Below are positions 1-8,483 of a DNA stretch of 64,000 nt, piece by piece. Below the pieces are notes generated by a model. The model ran no database searches and had not been told where the DNA came from. It worked only from the letters and a program-made list of their open reading frames with translations. The position numbers were made by a program, and so were the translations under genes. Each line of letters opens with the position of its first letter. Within the stretch, counting starts at the first letter, position 1. Origin of the DNA: GM7GCV1 sp965221105 (GTDB lineage Bacteria > Pseudomonadota > Gammaproteobacteria > Pseudomonadales > GM7GCV1); the NCBI GenBank assembly GCA_965221105.1, contig OZ244871.1:1054001-1118000 (forward strand), in the 5' to 3' direction.

Positions 1-1
1 T

Positions 2-1651
2 CTGGAGGCTCTGCTCGATCGTCAGAACGCTATTGAAGACCTGTCTCAAGGATACCGATTCGAAACCCAGAGGGAATCGCTGCGCCGCATTGGCGATCTT
101 GAGCGCATCCTGACCCGCGTGGGCCTGCGCTCTGCGCGACCGCGGGATCTCAGTCGCCTCGGCACATCTCTGGCAGAGCTGCCTACCCTGCACGCTGGCA
201 GCGGCGAACTCGTCGCCAGCACACACCTCGACCGGCTTATGGATCGCATCGGAGAATTTCCCGATGTGGTGGAACTGTTGCACAGGGCGTTGGTAGAAAA
301 CCCGCCCGTGCTTATTCGCGATGGCGGTGTGATCGGGGAAGGATATCATCAAGAGCTTGATGAACTGCGCCGGATCAGCTCCAACGCAGGTGACTATCTA
401 TTGGAACTGGAGCACAGGGAGCGGGGAAAAACCGGTCTCAGTACCCTCAAAGTTGGCTACAACCGGGTACACGGTTACTACATCGAAATCAGCAAGGCAC
501 AGGCAGGGGACGCCCCTGTCGAGTACATCAGGCGGCAGACCCTGAAAAATGCCGAGCGATTTATCACACCGGAACTCAAGGAGTTTGAGGACAAGGCGCT
601 GTCTGCCAGATCTCGCAGTCTGGCGTTGGAAAAAGCAATATACGAAGACCTTATCGAAAAACTCAACGAACAACTGGCTCGAATGCAGACCTCTGCCCAG
701 GCCATAGCTGAACTGGATGTCCTCTGCAATCTTACTTTGGTCGCTGTTAACGAGAACTATGTCAGACCAGAGTTGACCGAGGATACGAGCCTGAATATTC
801 GCGGTGGGCGCCATCCGGTGGTTGAAAAGGTTTTGGATGCAGCATTCATTCCCAATGATGTGGTACTCGATGATGAAACGCGCATGCTGATCATCACCGG
901 CCCAAATATGGGCGGAAAGTCAACCTACATGCGGCAGACTGCGTTGATTACACTACTTGCGCATATGGGCAGCTTCGTACCTGCGGAGTCGGCTTCAATA
1001 GGCCTGGTCGACAGAATCTTCACCCGCATCGGGTCATCAGATGACCTGGCCGGAGGTCGGTCAACCTTTATGGTCGAAATGACGGAAACCGCAAATATTC
1101 TGCACAACGCAACAGGCAAGAGCCTGGTATTGCTTGACGAGATAGGCCGAGGAACCAGCACCTTTGATGGCCTGTCGCTGGCACTTGCCTGCGCTCGTCA
1201 CCTGGGCCGAACAATCCAGTCTCGGACACTTTTTGCCACTCACTACTTTGAGTTGACGGCCCTGCCGCACTCGACGCCAACCATCGCCAACGTGCACCTC
1301 GCTGCGGCAGAGCACCAGGACAGCATCGTGTTCTTGCACAATGTTGTCCCCGGTCCAGCGAGCCAGAGTTACGGCATTCAGGTCGCTAGGTTGGCAGGTG
1401 TTCCCGGGGAAGTGCTGGACCATGCGCGCAATGAGCTCAGCCTGCTGGAACAGGGTGCCCACCCGCTGACCGCAGATCCAGAGCCTTTGGGGCCGAGACA
1501 GGACGACCTTTTTGCTGAACCCTTGAGCCCCATCCTACAACGGCTGCGTCAACTCAGCCTGGAGGATATCAGCCCACGCATGGCTCTCGACATTCTTTTT
1601 GAATTGAAGGCCATGGATCAGGATGGGGATCAATCCAGCCACGGGCACTGA
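2..1651 (+). CDS. mutS: DNA mismatch repair protein MutS (5' truncated by window edge)
   Basis: Mismatch-recognition ATPase of methyl-directed repair. The frame is open from the first bases of the window, so the N-terminal mismatch-binding and connector domains lie outside. Visible are the lever/clamp region and the C-terminal ABC ATPase: Walker A GPNMGGKST (about 899-925), the STFMVEMTE segment, Walker B with LVLLDEIGRGTSTFDG (about 1126-1170) and the ATHYFE H-loop. The protein ends with a short tail after the helix-turn-helix dimerisation region. It is followed about 100 bp later by fdxA, a neighbour order common in gammaproteobacteria. No lesion is visible in the part present. Confidence 0.97.
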   Translation: MEALLDRQNAIEDLSQGYRFETQRESLRRIGDLERILTRVGLRSARPRDLSRLGTSLAELPTLHAGSGELVASTHLDRLMDRIGEFPDVVELLHRALVENPPVLIRDGGVIGEGYHQELDELRRISSNAGDYLLELEHRERGKTGLSTLKVGYNRVHGYYIEISKAQAGDAPVEYIRRQTLKNAERFITPELKEFEDKALSARSRSLALEKAIYEDLIEKLNEQLARMQTSAQAIAELDVLCNLTLVAVNENYVRPELTEDTSLNIRGGRHPVVEKVLDAAFIPNDVVLDDETRMLIITGPNMGGKSTYMRQTALITLLAHMGSFVPAESASIGLVDRIFTRIGSSDDLAGGRSTFMVEMTETANILHNATGKSLVLLDEIGRGTSTFDGLSLALACARHLGRTIQSRTLFATHYFELTALPHSTPTIANVHLAAAEHQDSIVFLHNVVPGPASQSYGIQVARLAGVPGEVLDHARNELSLLEQGAHPLTADPEPLGPRQDDLFAEPLSPILQRLRQLSLEDISPRMALDILFELKAMDQDGDQSSHGH

Positions 1652-1750
1652 CTTGGGCCAAACTTTCGTATAAAATGCGGCTCCGCAATCGGCCGCCTCA
1701 TACCGCTCGCGAGCCGCGGCCAAACCGGTTTTTAACATGAGGAATCGAAG

Positions 1751-2074
1751 ATGACCTTCGTTGTAGGCGAAAACTGTATCAAGTGTAAGCTCACCGACTG
1801 CGTTGAAGTCTGTCCCGTGGATTGTTTTTACGAAGGGCCAAATATGCTGGTCATCCACCCCGATGAGTGCATTGATTGTGCACTCTGTGAACCGGAATGT
1901 CCGGTGGAAGCAATTTTCTCCGAAGACGAGGTGCCGGAAGACCAGACCGTATTTATTGAACTCAATGCCGAACTGGCGGATATCTGGCCAAACATTACTC
2001 AGCAAAAGGATGCGCTACCCGATTCGGAAGAATGGGATGGCATCGAAGGCAAACTCCAGTATCTGGAGCGATGA
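1751..2074 (+). CDS. fdxA: 7Fe/8Fe ferredoxin FdxA
   Basis: Small electron-transfer protein of 107 residues, the usual length. The N-terminal half holds CIKCKLTDCVEVCPVDCF and CIDCALCEPECP, the cysteine spacing of the [3Fe-4S][4Fe-4S] FdxA family of proteobacteria. The C-terminal acidic tail (ELNAELADIWPNIT...) is also typical. The start ATG has a GAGGAA Shine-Dalgarno about 9 bases upstream. It lies just after mutS, a conserved pairing. Physiological partner not deducible from this window. Confidence 0.95.
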   Translation: MTFVVGENCIKCKLTDCVEVCPVDCFYEGPNMLVIHPDECIDCALCEPECPVEAIFSEDEVPEDQTVFIELNAELADIWPNITQQKDALPDSEEWDGIEGKLQYLER

Positions 2075-2218
2075 ACCCTGCCCGCACAACCCGACACCCG
2101 GCTCTGCTGCCAAGATAGTGTCAGTCTGTCGGACGGTAAGCTGCCCGGTCTGCCTGGTTGACACGCAGCTGTTCGACAACCTGTAGAACTGGTCGGGAGT
2201 GTGGAAACAACTGAGCAT

Positions 2219-4405
2219 ATGGGCACGCTGTCCTTGAAAAAAATCCAATCTGTTCTGGCTCTCTGCGCAGCGCTGTTTGTGGTGGCTTCGCCAGGCAGTG
2301 CTGTGCCAACCGACAGCTGCCCCGCTGAGCTTCCTCCTTTGGAAGAAGGGCACCTCGCTGAGATCAGCTTTGGGCGGGCAGACAGCCGTACACTGCAGTC
2401 AACAGCCGCCATGCTGCGCAAAAACCACTACGAGGAAATTGACTTCGACGACTATTTTTCCCGCGTGTGGCTTGATGCATTCCTCGACATGCTCGATCCT
2501 ACCAAAAGCTTCCTGCTGCAAGCAGATGTGGATCTTTTCACACGAAAATATGCTGATTCCCTGGATGACCTCAGCAAAGCTGGTGACCTGAAACCGGCCC
2601 GTGAGATCTATACGGTCTATCGGGACCGGGCCATGCGACAGATGGAGTTGAACATTTCCAATCTGAACAACCCTGACTACCAGTTCGATTTTACGACTCA
2701 GAGATACCTGCCGACTAACCGCGAGGACTACAGCTGGCCGGTGGATGAAGACGAAGCCCGGGCACAATCGGAAACCCTGCTCACACTCGCGATGCTCAAT
2801 CTCAGGCTCAGCGGCAAGGAAGAATCGTCGGCACGCGAACAGCTCATTCGTCGTTACCAGAGCCAGCTCAATAACCTGCGGCGGCAGAAGTCCCAGCAGG
2901 TTCTGGATCTGTATCTCAACGCACTGGGCCACATATACGACCCACACACCGATTACTTCTCACCTCGCGACTCGGAAAACTTTGAAATCAATATGTCCCT
3001 GTCACTCGAAGGCATAGGCGCGGTGCTGCAAAAGGATGACGAATTCACCAAAGTCGTTAGTCTGGTCCCTGGTGGGCCTGCCCAGATGCAAAGCAATCTG
3101 CAGGCAGCCGACCGTATCGTGGCTATTGGAGAGGGCGAGGATTGTGAGTTTATCGACATCGTGGGCTGGCGCCTCGACGATGTGGTTGAACGCATACGCG
3201 GACCCAAGGGCACGGTTGTCAGGTTGAAAGTCATTCCCTCTGAGGCAGATATCCACAGTGCTGAAAGGAACCTGGTTCACATTGTCCGCGATCAGGTGAA
3301 ACTTGAAGACAACGCAGCCAAGGGCAGCGTCATCCAGGTGCACAGTGGCGACAGGGAATACAGCCTGGGCATCATTGACATTCCATCCTTTTACCTTGAT
3401 ATCAACGCCATGCGTAACCGCGACCCTGAATACCGCAGCACAACACGGGACGTTCGCACCATACTGGATGAGTTCGAGGAACAGGGTGTTCATGGCGTTC
3501 TCATCGATCTGCGCCAAAATGGAGGTGGTTCGCTGCTCGAGGCCGCAACTTTCACTGATCTCTTTCTGGACCCGGGTCCGGTGGTGCAGATCAAGGATCA
3601 AAACAACCGTATCTACCGCAACCATCGTGCCCGGTCACGCGCCTACTACAGCGGCCCCCTGGTCATCCTCATTGATCGTCTCAGCGCCTCTGCCTCGGAA
3701 ATATTTGCGGGCGCAGTGCAGGACTATGGCCGTGGCCTGGTTCTGGGTTCACAGAGCTTTGGCAAGGGCACTGTGCAATCCGTTCAGCAACTTCCGTCGG
3801 GACAACTGAAGCTGACCGAGTCCAAGTTTTACCGAATTTCCGGAGACTCCACGCAGCACAAAGGTGTTGTCCCGGACATTGAGCTGCCTGGACTGTTCAA
3901 CCCACTGGATATCGGAGAGAGTTCCTACGACAACGCTCTGGGCTGGGATCAGATTCGCGGTATTCCACATGGCCGCTATGAGGATTACCAGGTCTACCTG
4001 GCTCCCCTGATGGAAAAGCACAGAGCCCGGCTGCAATCTGATGCAGACCTGCAGTATCTGCTTGGCACCATTGCCCTGGCGGAGGAGCGCAGAGCCCAGC
4101 GAGAGATTTCACTGAACGAAGCAGAGCGAATCCGTGAGCGAGAAAACTGGGATCGCCGGGAAGCCGAACTCCTGCAGGATTGGCACGCCGCACAGGGTAT
4201 TGAACCCGGTCTGGATGAGTCCAGCGACCAGATCGCGTCCGGCGATCTGACCGCACTGGATCCAGAGACTTCCGAAACCGAAGTTCAGGAAACACGACCA
4301 GATATTTCCGAAGCGCTCCTCATTGAAGCAGGACGAATATTCGCTGACTTCCTCAACCTGACGGGCGCTGCAAACGATGCCGACCTCGCAGCAGTCGCCG
4401 ACTAG
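2219..4405 (+). CDS. prc: Periplasmic carboxy-terminal (tail-specific) protease Prc/Tsp
   Basis: S41-family serine protease that degrades periplasmic proteins, including SsrA-tagged ones and peptidoglycan-enzyme regulators. A signal peptide (IQSVLALCAALFVVASPGSA) precedes an N-terminal helical domain, a PDZ domain (around LEGIGAVLQKDDEFTKVVSL, residues about 265-350) and the S41 core. The catalytic serine is in LSASASEIFAG and the lysine in FGKGTVQ, the Ser-Lys dyad of Tsp. A charged C-terminal region follows. The frame opens at GTG 2201; ATG 2219 is preferred because it places a compact n-region before the hydrophobic core. xthA follows after 3 bases, suggesting co-transcription. Confidence 0.93.
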   Translation: MGTLSLKKIQSVLALCAALFVVASPGSAVPTDSCPAELPPLEEGHLAEISFGRADSRTLQSTAAMLRKNHYEEIDFDDYFSRVWLDAFLDMLDPTKSFLLQADVDLFTRKYADSLDDLSKAGDLKPAREIYTVYRDRAMRQMELNISNLNNPDYQFDFTTQRYLPTNREDYSWPVDEDEARAQSETLLTLAMLNLRLSGKEESSAREQLIRRYQSQLNNLRRQKSQQVLDLYLNALGHIYDPHTDYFSPRDSENFEINMSLSLEGIGAVLQKDDEFTKVVSLVPGGPAQMQSNLQAADRIVAIGEGEDCEFIDIVGWRLDDVVERIRGPKGTVVRLKVIPSEADIHSAERNLVHIVRDQVKLEDNAAKGSVIQVHSGDREYSLGIIDIPSFYLDINAMRNRDPEYRSTTRDVRTILDEFEEQGVHGVLIDLRQNGGGSLLEAATFTDLFLDPGPVVQIKDQNNRIYRNHRARSRAYYSGPLVILIDRLSASASEIFAGAVQDYGRGLVLGSQSFGKGTVQSVQQLPSGQLKLTESKFYRISGDSTQHKGVVPDIELPGLFNPLDIGESSYDNALGWDQIRGIPHGRYEDYQVYLAPLMEKHRARLQSDADLQYLLGTIALAEERRAQREISLNEAERIRERENWDRREAELLQDWHAAQGIEPGLDESSDQIASGDLTALDPETSETEVQETRPDISEALLIEAGRIFADFLNLTGAANDADLAAVAD

Positions 4406-4408
4406 AAG

Positions 4409-5242
4409 ATGAAAATCGTCACCTTCAATGTCAACGGCATACGTGCACGTATACATCAACTGGAAGCGCTGGTGGAGAAACATCAGCCCGAGGTTATCGG
4501 CCTCCAGGAAATCAAGGTCGAGAACGACCTCTTTCCCCACGATGATATCGCCAAACTCGGCTACCGCGCCTATGTGCATGGCCAAAAAGGTCACTACGGC
4601 GTTGCCCTGCTGGTTCAGGATACGCTGGATGAAGCAGACATCGGTAACCTGCAACTGGGCTACCCCTCGGACCGGGCTGATGTCCAGCGCAGAATGATCA
4701 GCTTTTCGGTCCGGTATCAGGGACGGCCCCTGCATATATACAACGGATATTTTCCCCAGGGAGAAAACCGCGATCACCCCGAGAAGTTCCCCAACAAGCG
4801 GCGCTTTTACGCCAGCCTTTTGAGCCATCTCAACGAGAGTCACGCGGCCGAAGAACAGATCGTTGTCATGGGCGACATGAATATCTCTCCAACCGACAAG
4901 GATGTCGGCATTGGCGAGCACAACCGCAAGCGCTGGCTGCAGACTGGCAAGTGCAGCTTTCTCCCCGAAGAACGCGAGTGGTATCAGAAACTGTATTCAT
5001 GGGGCCTGCAGGACGCCTGGCGTCTGCTCAATCCTGATGAAGATTCCATTTACAGCTGGTTCGATTACCGCAGCAGGGGGTTTGATGACGATCCCAAGCG
5101 GGGTCTGCGCATTGACCACATTCTCATCAGCTCACCGCTTGTCGCCAGAAACAGGGACGTTCTCATCGACTATGAGTTCCGAGCCATGGACAAACCATCT
5201 GACCACTGCCCGGTCGTCTGCACCCTCGCCGGGGAGAATTGA
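4409..5242 (+). CDS. xthA: Exodeoxyribonuclease III (AP endonuclease)
   Basis: Mg2+-dependent 3'-5' exonuclease and AP endonuclease of base-excision repair. The 277 residues cover the full EEP fold: FNVNGIRAR at the N-terminus, LQEIK with the metal-binding Glu, YFPQGE with the catalytic Tyr, GDMNISP with Asp/Asn, LRIDHIL and the C-terminal SDHCPV with the Asp-His pair. It starts 3 bases after the prc stop. The 3' end abuts a transposase remnant on the opposite strand, so the native downstream neighbour was probably displaced by insertions. Confidence 0.96.
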   Translation: MKIVTFNVNGIRARIHQLEALVEKHQPEVIGLQEIKVENDLFPHDDIAKLGYRAYVHGQKGHYGVALLVQDTLDEADIGNLQLGYPSDRADVQRRMISFSVRYQGRPLHIYNGYFPQGENRDHPEKFPNKRRFYASLLSHLNESHAAEEQIVVMGDMNISPTDKDVGIGEHNRKRWLQTGKCSFLPEEREWYQKLYSWGLQDAWRLLNPDEDSIYSWFDYRSRGFDDDPKRGLRIDHILISSPLVARNRDVLIDYEFRAMDKPSDHCPVVCTLAGEN

Positions 5243-5249
5243 ACGAGAG

Positions 5250-5566
5250 ACAGGCCAGTCATAGCGTTCGAAGGCTTTGGCCGGTGTGCCGCGGTGGTCG
5301 CGGAGAGAGCCGGTCGTGCGATACTGGGCACTCAGCCGGGTTACCTGGGCTCGAGAAAAGCCACTGACCTTCTCAAGGTACTGTGTGACGGTGCCTGTGT
5401 CAGCCGTGCCCAGCTGCAGGGAGCGCAACTGGCGGAGCGAGGCCTCAATCCAGCCAGAGGCATCCGTGCGATTGGAAGCCTCACAATCGAGGGGCGTTGT
5501 ACCAGAGAGAAACGCCCGGATCTCGTCCAGGCTCTGGAGTCGTTGGGAGTGCAGTTTCGCGATCAT
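5250..5566 (-). pseudogene. N-terminal remnant of an integrase-core (IS481/IS3-like) transposase
   Basis: The minus-strand frame from 5566 reads as the N-terminal DNA-binding region of long integrase-type transposases (LDEIRAFLSGTTPLD..., then YLEKVSGFSRAQVTRLSAQYR, a helix-turn-helix). The similarity ends at about 5250; beyond that the frame is only the antisense of the xthA 3' end. No DDE catalytic core exists, so this is a truncated fossil. The family call rests on the HTH pattern alone. Confidence 0.6.
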
Positions 5567-5728
5567 CCTCCAATGATCCCAAAACCGGCTTCTTCAGGCT
5601 CATGTCTCGTTGGAAACGCGCTTCCCCTTCAGGCTGATATGGCCTGAACTGTCAAGTGGGCGCACGACTCTTCTCACGAGAGATTCTGGATCTCCCGCAC
5701 TGTCAATTCCACGCTGTTGAAGGGATCA

Positions 5729-5934
5729 ATACCGCCTGTACAGCAGGATACCCGGAGCCAGCATAGTGCGACGATGGATCATGCTGATATTCGCGTATTG
5801 GTGAACGCCTGTCATCTTTCGGTCGCGGAGCTGCCTCTCTCTCATTTCGGGGATCACCTGAATGCGGGTGCCCGCATAGCCTGAACGAGGGTTCTCCTCA
5901 CCGGGCTCCGGGTATCCTGCTGTACAGGCGGTAT
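5729..5934. repeat. 206-bp fold-back element with 31-bp perfect inverted repeats
   Basis: Positions 5729-5759 and 5904-5934 are exact reverse complements over 31 bases, enclosing 144 bp without a recognisable gene. I see no target-site duplication in the immediate flanks (5721-5728 and 5935-5942). It sits between two transposase fossils. It could be a MITE, or a rearrangement product in which one end of an older element was copied in inverse orientation. Confidence 0.75.
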
Positions 5935-5952
5935 CCATCCGGTTCGATCACG

Positions 5953-6108
5953 CTATGCTGGCACTTCGACCTGGCGGGCACTGGACCAGATAAAACCGGA
6001 CAACTCCGGGCCAATAGTGCCCACAAAACGGGCCTTGGCTCCGGGCTCCGATCCCGCAACCGAAACCGCGGTGGAATCCTTGTGGGCGTCCAAGCCTACG
6101 TACATCAT
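5953..6108 (-). pseudogene. N-terminal fragment of an IS110-family transposase
   Basis: From ATG 6108 the minus strand reads MMYVGLDAHKDSTAVSVAG, the start of the RuvC-like DEDD domain of IS110-family recombinases (first Asp in GLDAHKD). The similarity is lost after about 35 residues, near GPELSGF, and the frame stops at 5953. The remaining catalytic domain and the serine-containing C-terminal domain are absent. The 150-200 bases upstream of the start would correspond to the non-coding end that encodes the bridge RNA in IS110 elements; no intact RNA can be claimed. Confidence 0.75.
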
Positions 6109-6361
6109 GGTCTGCCTCCAGAGGTTTGTGTGCACATAGACGCGCAAGCGCTTTGCAAGTGGCACTGCACGTCAACCGTGTAACCTACGATACCGGAAGC
6201 AGACCTCTACCACTGACTTCTGGACTCCTGCCTCATGTAATCGGGCAGGCCATGATGTCTCATGTCACGTTGAACAATGCTGCGGCTTGTGACCGCTTGC
6301 AAATCATATTATAGTCGTTGCCAAATCGTTCCGATTCCCACTCTTATCTGAGGCACGCGTA

Positions 6362-6976
6362 ATGAGCAAAGATTCTACCCCCCCCCCCCGACCCTTCTGG
6401 CCACCGCGCTGGTGGCCCTGCCCGCGGGTGAGGTGCACGCCCAGACGGTGGGACAAGAGGCCTGCCCGGACGGCGTGACGCAGAAAGGTTTTACTACATC
6501 ACTCCGAGTGACTGATGTCTCCCACGACAGGGCCACGCTTCTAGGTGGTAGTCTCTCGATATCCCGTAGGGATATCACGAGTTTACCAGATGTCACCGGG
6601 AACTGGCCGACCGACTGGAGGAAGGCCACTCTCGTATACCGGCGTGAGGGGGTACGGATACTCCAATAGCGACCGAGACGCCCGGAGCTTCGGGAGCACG
6701 ATTGTCCCAGTCGACAACGGCGATCTCATCCATGGTACCTGGCTGCACGCGGGGACGATTGAGTTTAACGAACACACCCCCAGTCCCTCAGCAGTTCTGA
6801 GCCTGGTCCCATCGAAGACATATGTGGCGCAGCTGGTTGTCGGTGAGTTGCGGAACAGTCGAGGCGAGATTGTGACGAATCAATTCGTGACCGGCACCAC
6901 CACCCCGACCATGCCCAACAAGCCCAAGCCTGTGCTTGCCCAGGTCTGCTTCCAGACGGCCGCCGATCCCGGTTAA
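6362..6976 (+). pseudogene. Secreted Fn3-like protein gene with a C12 tract after the start codon (out of frame)
   Basis: ATG 6362 is followed by five codons and a run of 12 cytosines (6378-6389). The ATG frame hits TGA near 6476. One frame over, the sequence encodes a short signal peptide (LLATALVALPAGEVHA, then Q) and a mature domain reading GFTTSLRVTDVSHDRATL. Thirteen or ten C would connect ATG to it. A second shift lies at a G5 run near 6648-6652: dropping one G joins the first part to GYGYSNSDRDARSFG and on to the stop at 6974-6976. The restored protein would be about 204 residues, with a fibronectin type III-like pattern (inference). Either a contingency locus, a decayed gene, or homopolymer sequencing error. 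The architecture matches the gene at 46384. Confidence 0.6.
6378..6389 (+). repeat. Homopolymeric C12 tract directly downstream of a start codon
   Basis: Twelve consecutive C, 16 bases after the A of ATG 6362. The length sets the reading frame of the signal peptide that follows; the present length is the OFF state. Confidence 0.9.
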
Positions 6977-7181
6977 CGGCCGCAATCGAGAGGGACCGAC
7001 TGGGCACCGTCGCGTTCTGACCGCAGGCAGACCAGACCCACCACAAGGGGCGCCAGTGTGCCGCCCTTTTTGTCTTGTCCAGGACAAAACAAACATGAGT
7101 TCATGATTGTTGGCAATTTGTCAGCCTCCGCAGCCCCGATTGCCTGGACAATCCACCACGTGGGCCAGCACAAGGGCGTCC

Positions 7182-7475
7182 ATGAACCGCGCCCACCGCC
7201 GCATGGCCCGCACCCTGCCGTCCGGTGTGCTGGCTGTCGAGATCAACCCCACCACCCGCGAGCGACTGGCGACACTTGCGGCCCAGCGCGGCTGCACGAT
7301 CGCTGACCTGGTGCGGGCCGCAGTGGATTGTAGACTCGATGACATGATGGATCGCGCCACGGCATCCTGGAGCGCCGCACCGGATCGGCCAGCTTCGATG
7401 ATCTCGAGTCCTGGCCGCACCGCAGCGCAGCCATCTCGGCACCGCGGGCGATGCGGCACTCGCCGGGCTGCTTGA
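7182..7475 (+). CDS. Small ribbon-helix-helix-like protein, possibly truncated
   Basis: The frame from ATG 7182 reads a basic N-terminus followed by VLAVEINPTTRERLATLAAQRGCTIADLVRAAVDCRLDDMMDRA, which fits a CopG/MetJ-type ribbon-helix-helix DNA-binding fold. The last 30 or so residues look like out-of-frame coding, because another frame (from about 7418) encodes a different, conserved-looking tail. The gene lies inside a mosaic of element fragments and may be a passenger or antitoxin. Low certainty that it is functional. Confidence 0.4.
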   Translation: MNRAHRRMARTLPSGVLAVEINPTTRERLATLAAQRGCTIADLVRAAVDCRLDDMMDRATASWSAAPDRPASMISSPGRTAAQPSRHRGRCGTRRAA

Positions 7476-7552
7476 GGAGCTCACCCAGACCCGCACGACC
7501 CACCCCGAAACCGAACTGCGCATGGTGTTCGAACTGCCTGAAAATAAGTAAA
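7418..7552 (+). pseudogene. C-terminal remnant of an element-encoded protein, second copy inside the 476-bp element
   Basis: The frame reads LGTAGDAALAGLLEELTQ and continues to ELRMVFELPENK and stop. The same stretch, nearly identical in DNA, occurs on the minus strand at about 39440-39560. In both places it is followed by the end motif gaggtcaggacRtctg. It is therefore the tail of a protein encoded by a repeated mobile element; I cannot name the family. Confidence 0.5.
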
Positions 7553-7595
7553 AACCGGCGTATGATCTCTCATTGAGGTTACCAGAAAAAGGCCC

Positions 7596-7611
7596 GAGGT
7601 CAGGACGTCTG
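7596..7611 (+). repeat. Orphan terminal repeat of the 476-bp element family
   Basis: GAGGTCAGGACGTCTG at 7596-7611 is identical to the right end of the element at 39405-39880 (39865-39880). The matching other end is not visible upstream, so this is one end of a truncated copy. Confidence 0.65.
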
Positions 7612-7661
7612 ATTATTATAATACAACTCTCGGCGCTTTCTGAGCGGAGCTGGAGGCACAC

Positions 7662-7990
7662 ATGAATCAATCGGAACAGCATGGTGAAAGAGCGCTGCAC
7701 GAAATGCTGCGTCGACCCGAGCCCTCTATAAACCGGGTACTCGAGGCCAGCTCGCAGGCATTCGGGTCCCTGCTCTGGAGGAAAATTCTGCCTGACCGGC
7801 CAAGTATCGGAGTCTGTTTTCCGATGGTCTCGCAACCGCAGTGCTGGTGGTCATAATGATCATTCCCGTTGGACAGGGGCCACTCTTTACAAATGGCACC
7901 ACGGACAGTGCAGCGCTGACACAGCTCATTGAGGATCGGAGTGTTATGCTGTGGCTGGACAAAAACCGGGGGCTCCTTGCGGAACCATAA
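7662..7990 (+). pseudogene. Anti-sigma-like (DUF3619-type) membrane protein, frameshifted
   Basis: ATG 7662 has a GGAGG-like site. The first frame gives a soluble N-terminus (MNQSEQHGERALHEMLRR...) and stops at 7854-7856. Another frame carries the expected continuation, a transmembrane segment (LATAVLVVIMIIPVG) and a C-terminus ending at TAA 7988-7990, one base before the next gene. A frameshift near 7780-7800 separates them. In many gammaproteobacteria an ECF sigma factor, such an anti-sigma protein and a DUF3106 protein form an operon; the DUF3106 gene follows here, but no sigma factor remains upstream, where element fragments lie. Confidence 0.5.
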
Positions 7991-7991
7991 G

Positions 7992-8387
7992 ATGAGGATG
8001 CTGGTTTCCACACTCCTGCTGGGCTGTACCGCGCTGTTCGGCCCAACCGGCTTCGCTGAAGGCGCAGCCTGGAGTGAACTCTCTGAAATCGAAAGAAGGC
8101 AGTTGGCAGACTTCCAGCCCTACTGGAACGATCTGTCCAGTCAGAGGAAGGCTCAGTTGCGACGTTCCTCCAGCCAGATAGAACGCATGCCAGCAGTCAA
8201 CCGCAACAGGCTGCTTCGTAACCTCAATCGCATCAACAGCATGAACTCGGAATAATAGCACCGGGCACAGAATGTACACGAGGGATTCGACCAGTTGACA
8301 CCGGAAAGGCACCATGAGTTGCAGCAACAGTGGCAGAGCCTGCAAGAAGAAGAAAGACAGCGTTACCTGGATGACACGAGCAATTAG
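7992..8387 (+). pseudogene. DUF3106-like periplasmic protein with two in-frame stops
   Basis: ATG 7992 starts a signal peptide (MLVSTLLLGCTALFGPTGFAEG) followed by the W-x-L-rich DUF3106 pattern (AAWSELSEIERRQLADFQPYW). The frame ends at TAA-TAG, 8253-8258. The same frame then resumes with FDQLTPERHHELQQQWQSLQ to a stop at 8385-8387, which also fits the family repeat. The first part alone would be 87 residues. Most likely decayed together with its frameshifted neighbour. Confidence 0.5.
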
Positions 8388-8406
8388 TCCATCCTGATCA
8401 ATCATT

Positions 8407-8483
8407 CGGAGTGTAGCTCAGCTTGGTAGAGCACTGCCTTCGGGAGGCAGGGGCCGGAGGTTCAAATCCTCTCACTCCGACCA
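8407..8483 (+). tRNA. tRNA-Pro (CGG)
   Basis: Cloverleaf of 77 nt with encoded CCA. The acceptor CGGAGTG pairs with CACTCCG; the anticodon arm CTGCC-TTCGGGA-GGCAG gives anticodon CGG; the T arm is CGGAGG-TTCAAAT-CCTCT. The sequence closely resembles bacterial tRNA-Pro, including the C1 start. tRNA genes are common integration sites, but I see no duplicated 3' end in this window. Confidence 0.95.

Noticed and set aside
4109..4921. 270-codon minus-strand frame over prc/xthA
   Set aside because: Spans the junction of two clear genes on the other strand; a shadow.
5132..5250. C-terminal extension of the transposase remnant into xthA
   Set aside because: This part is purely the antisense of the xthA 3' end; the real remnant ends at the gene boundary.
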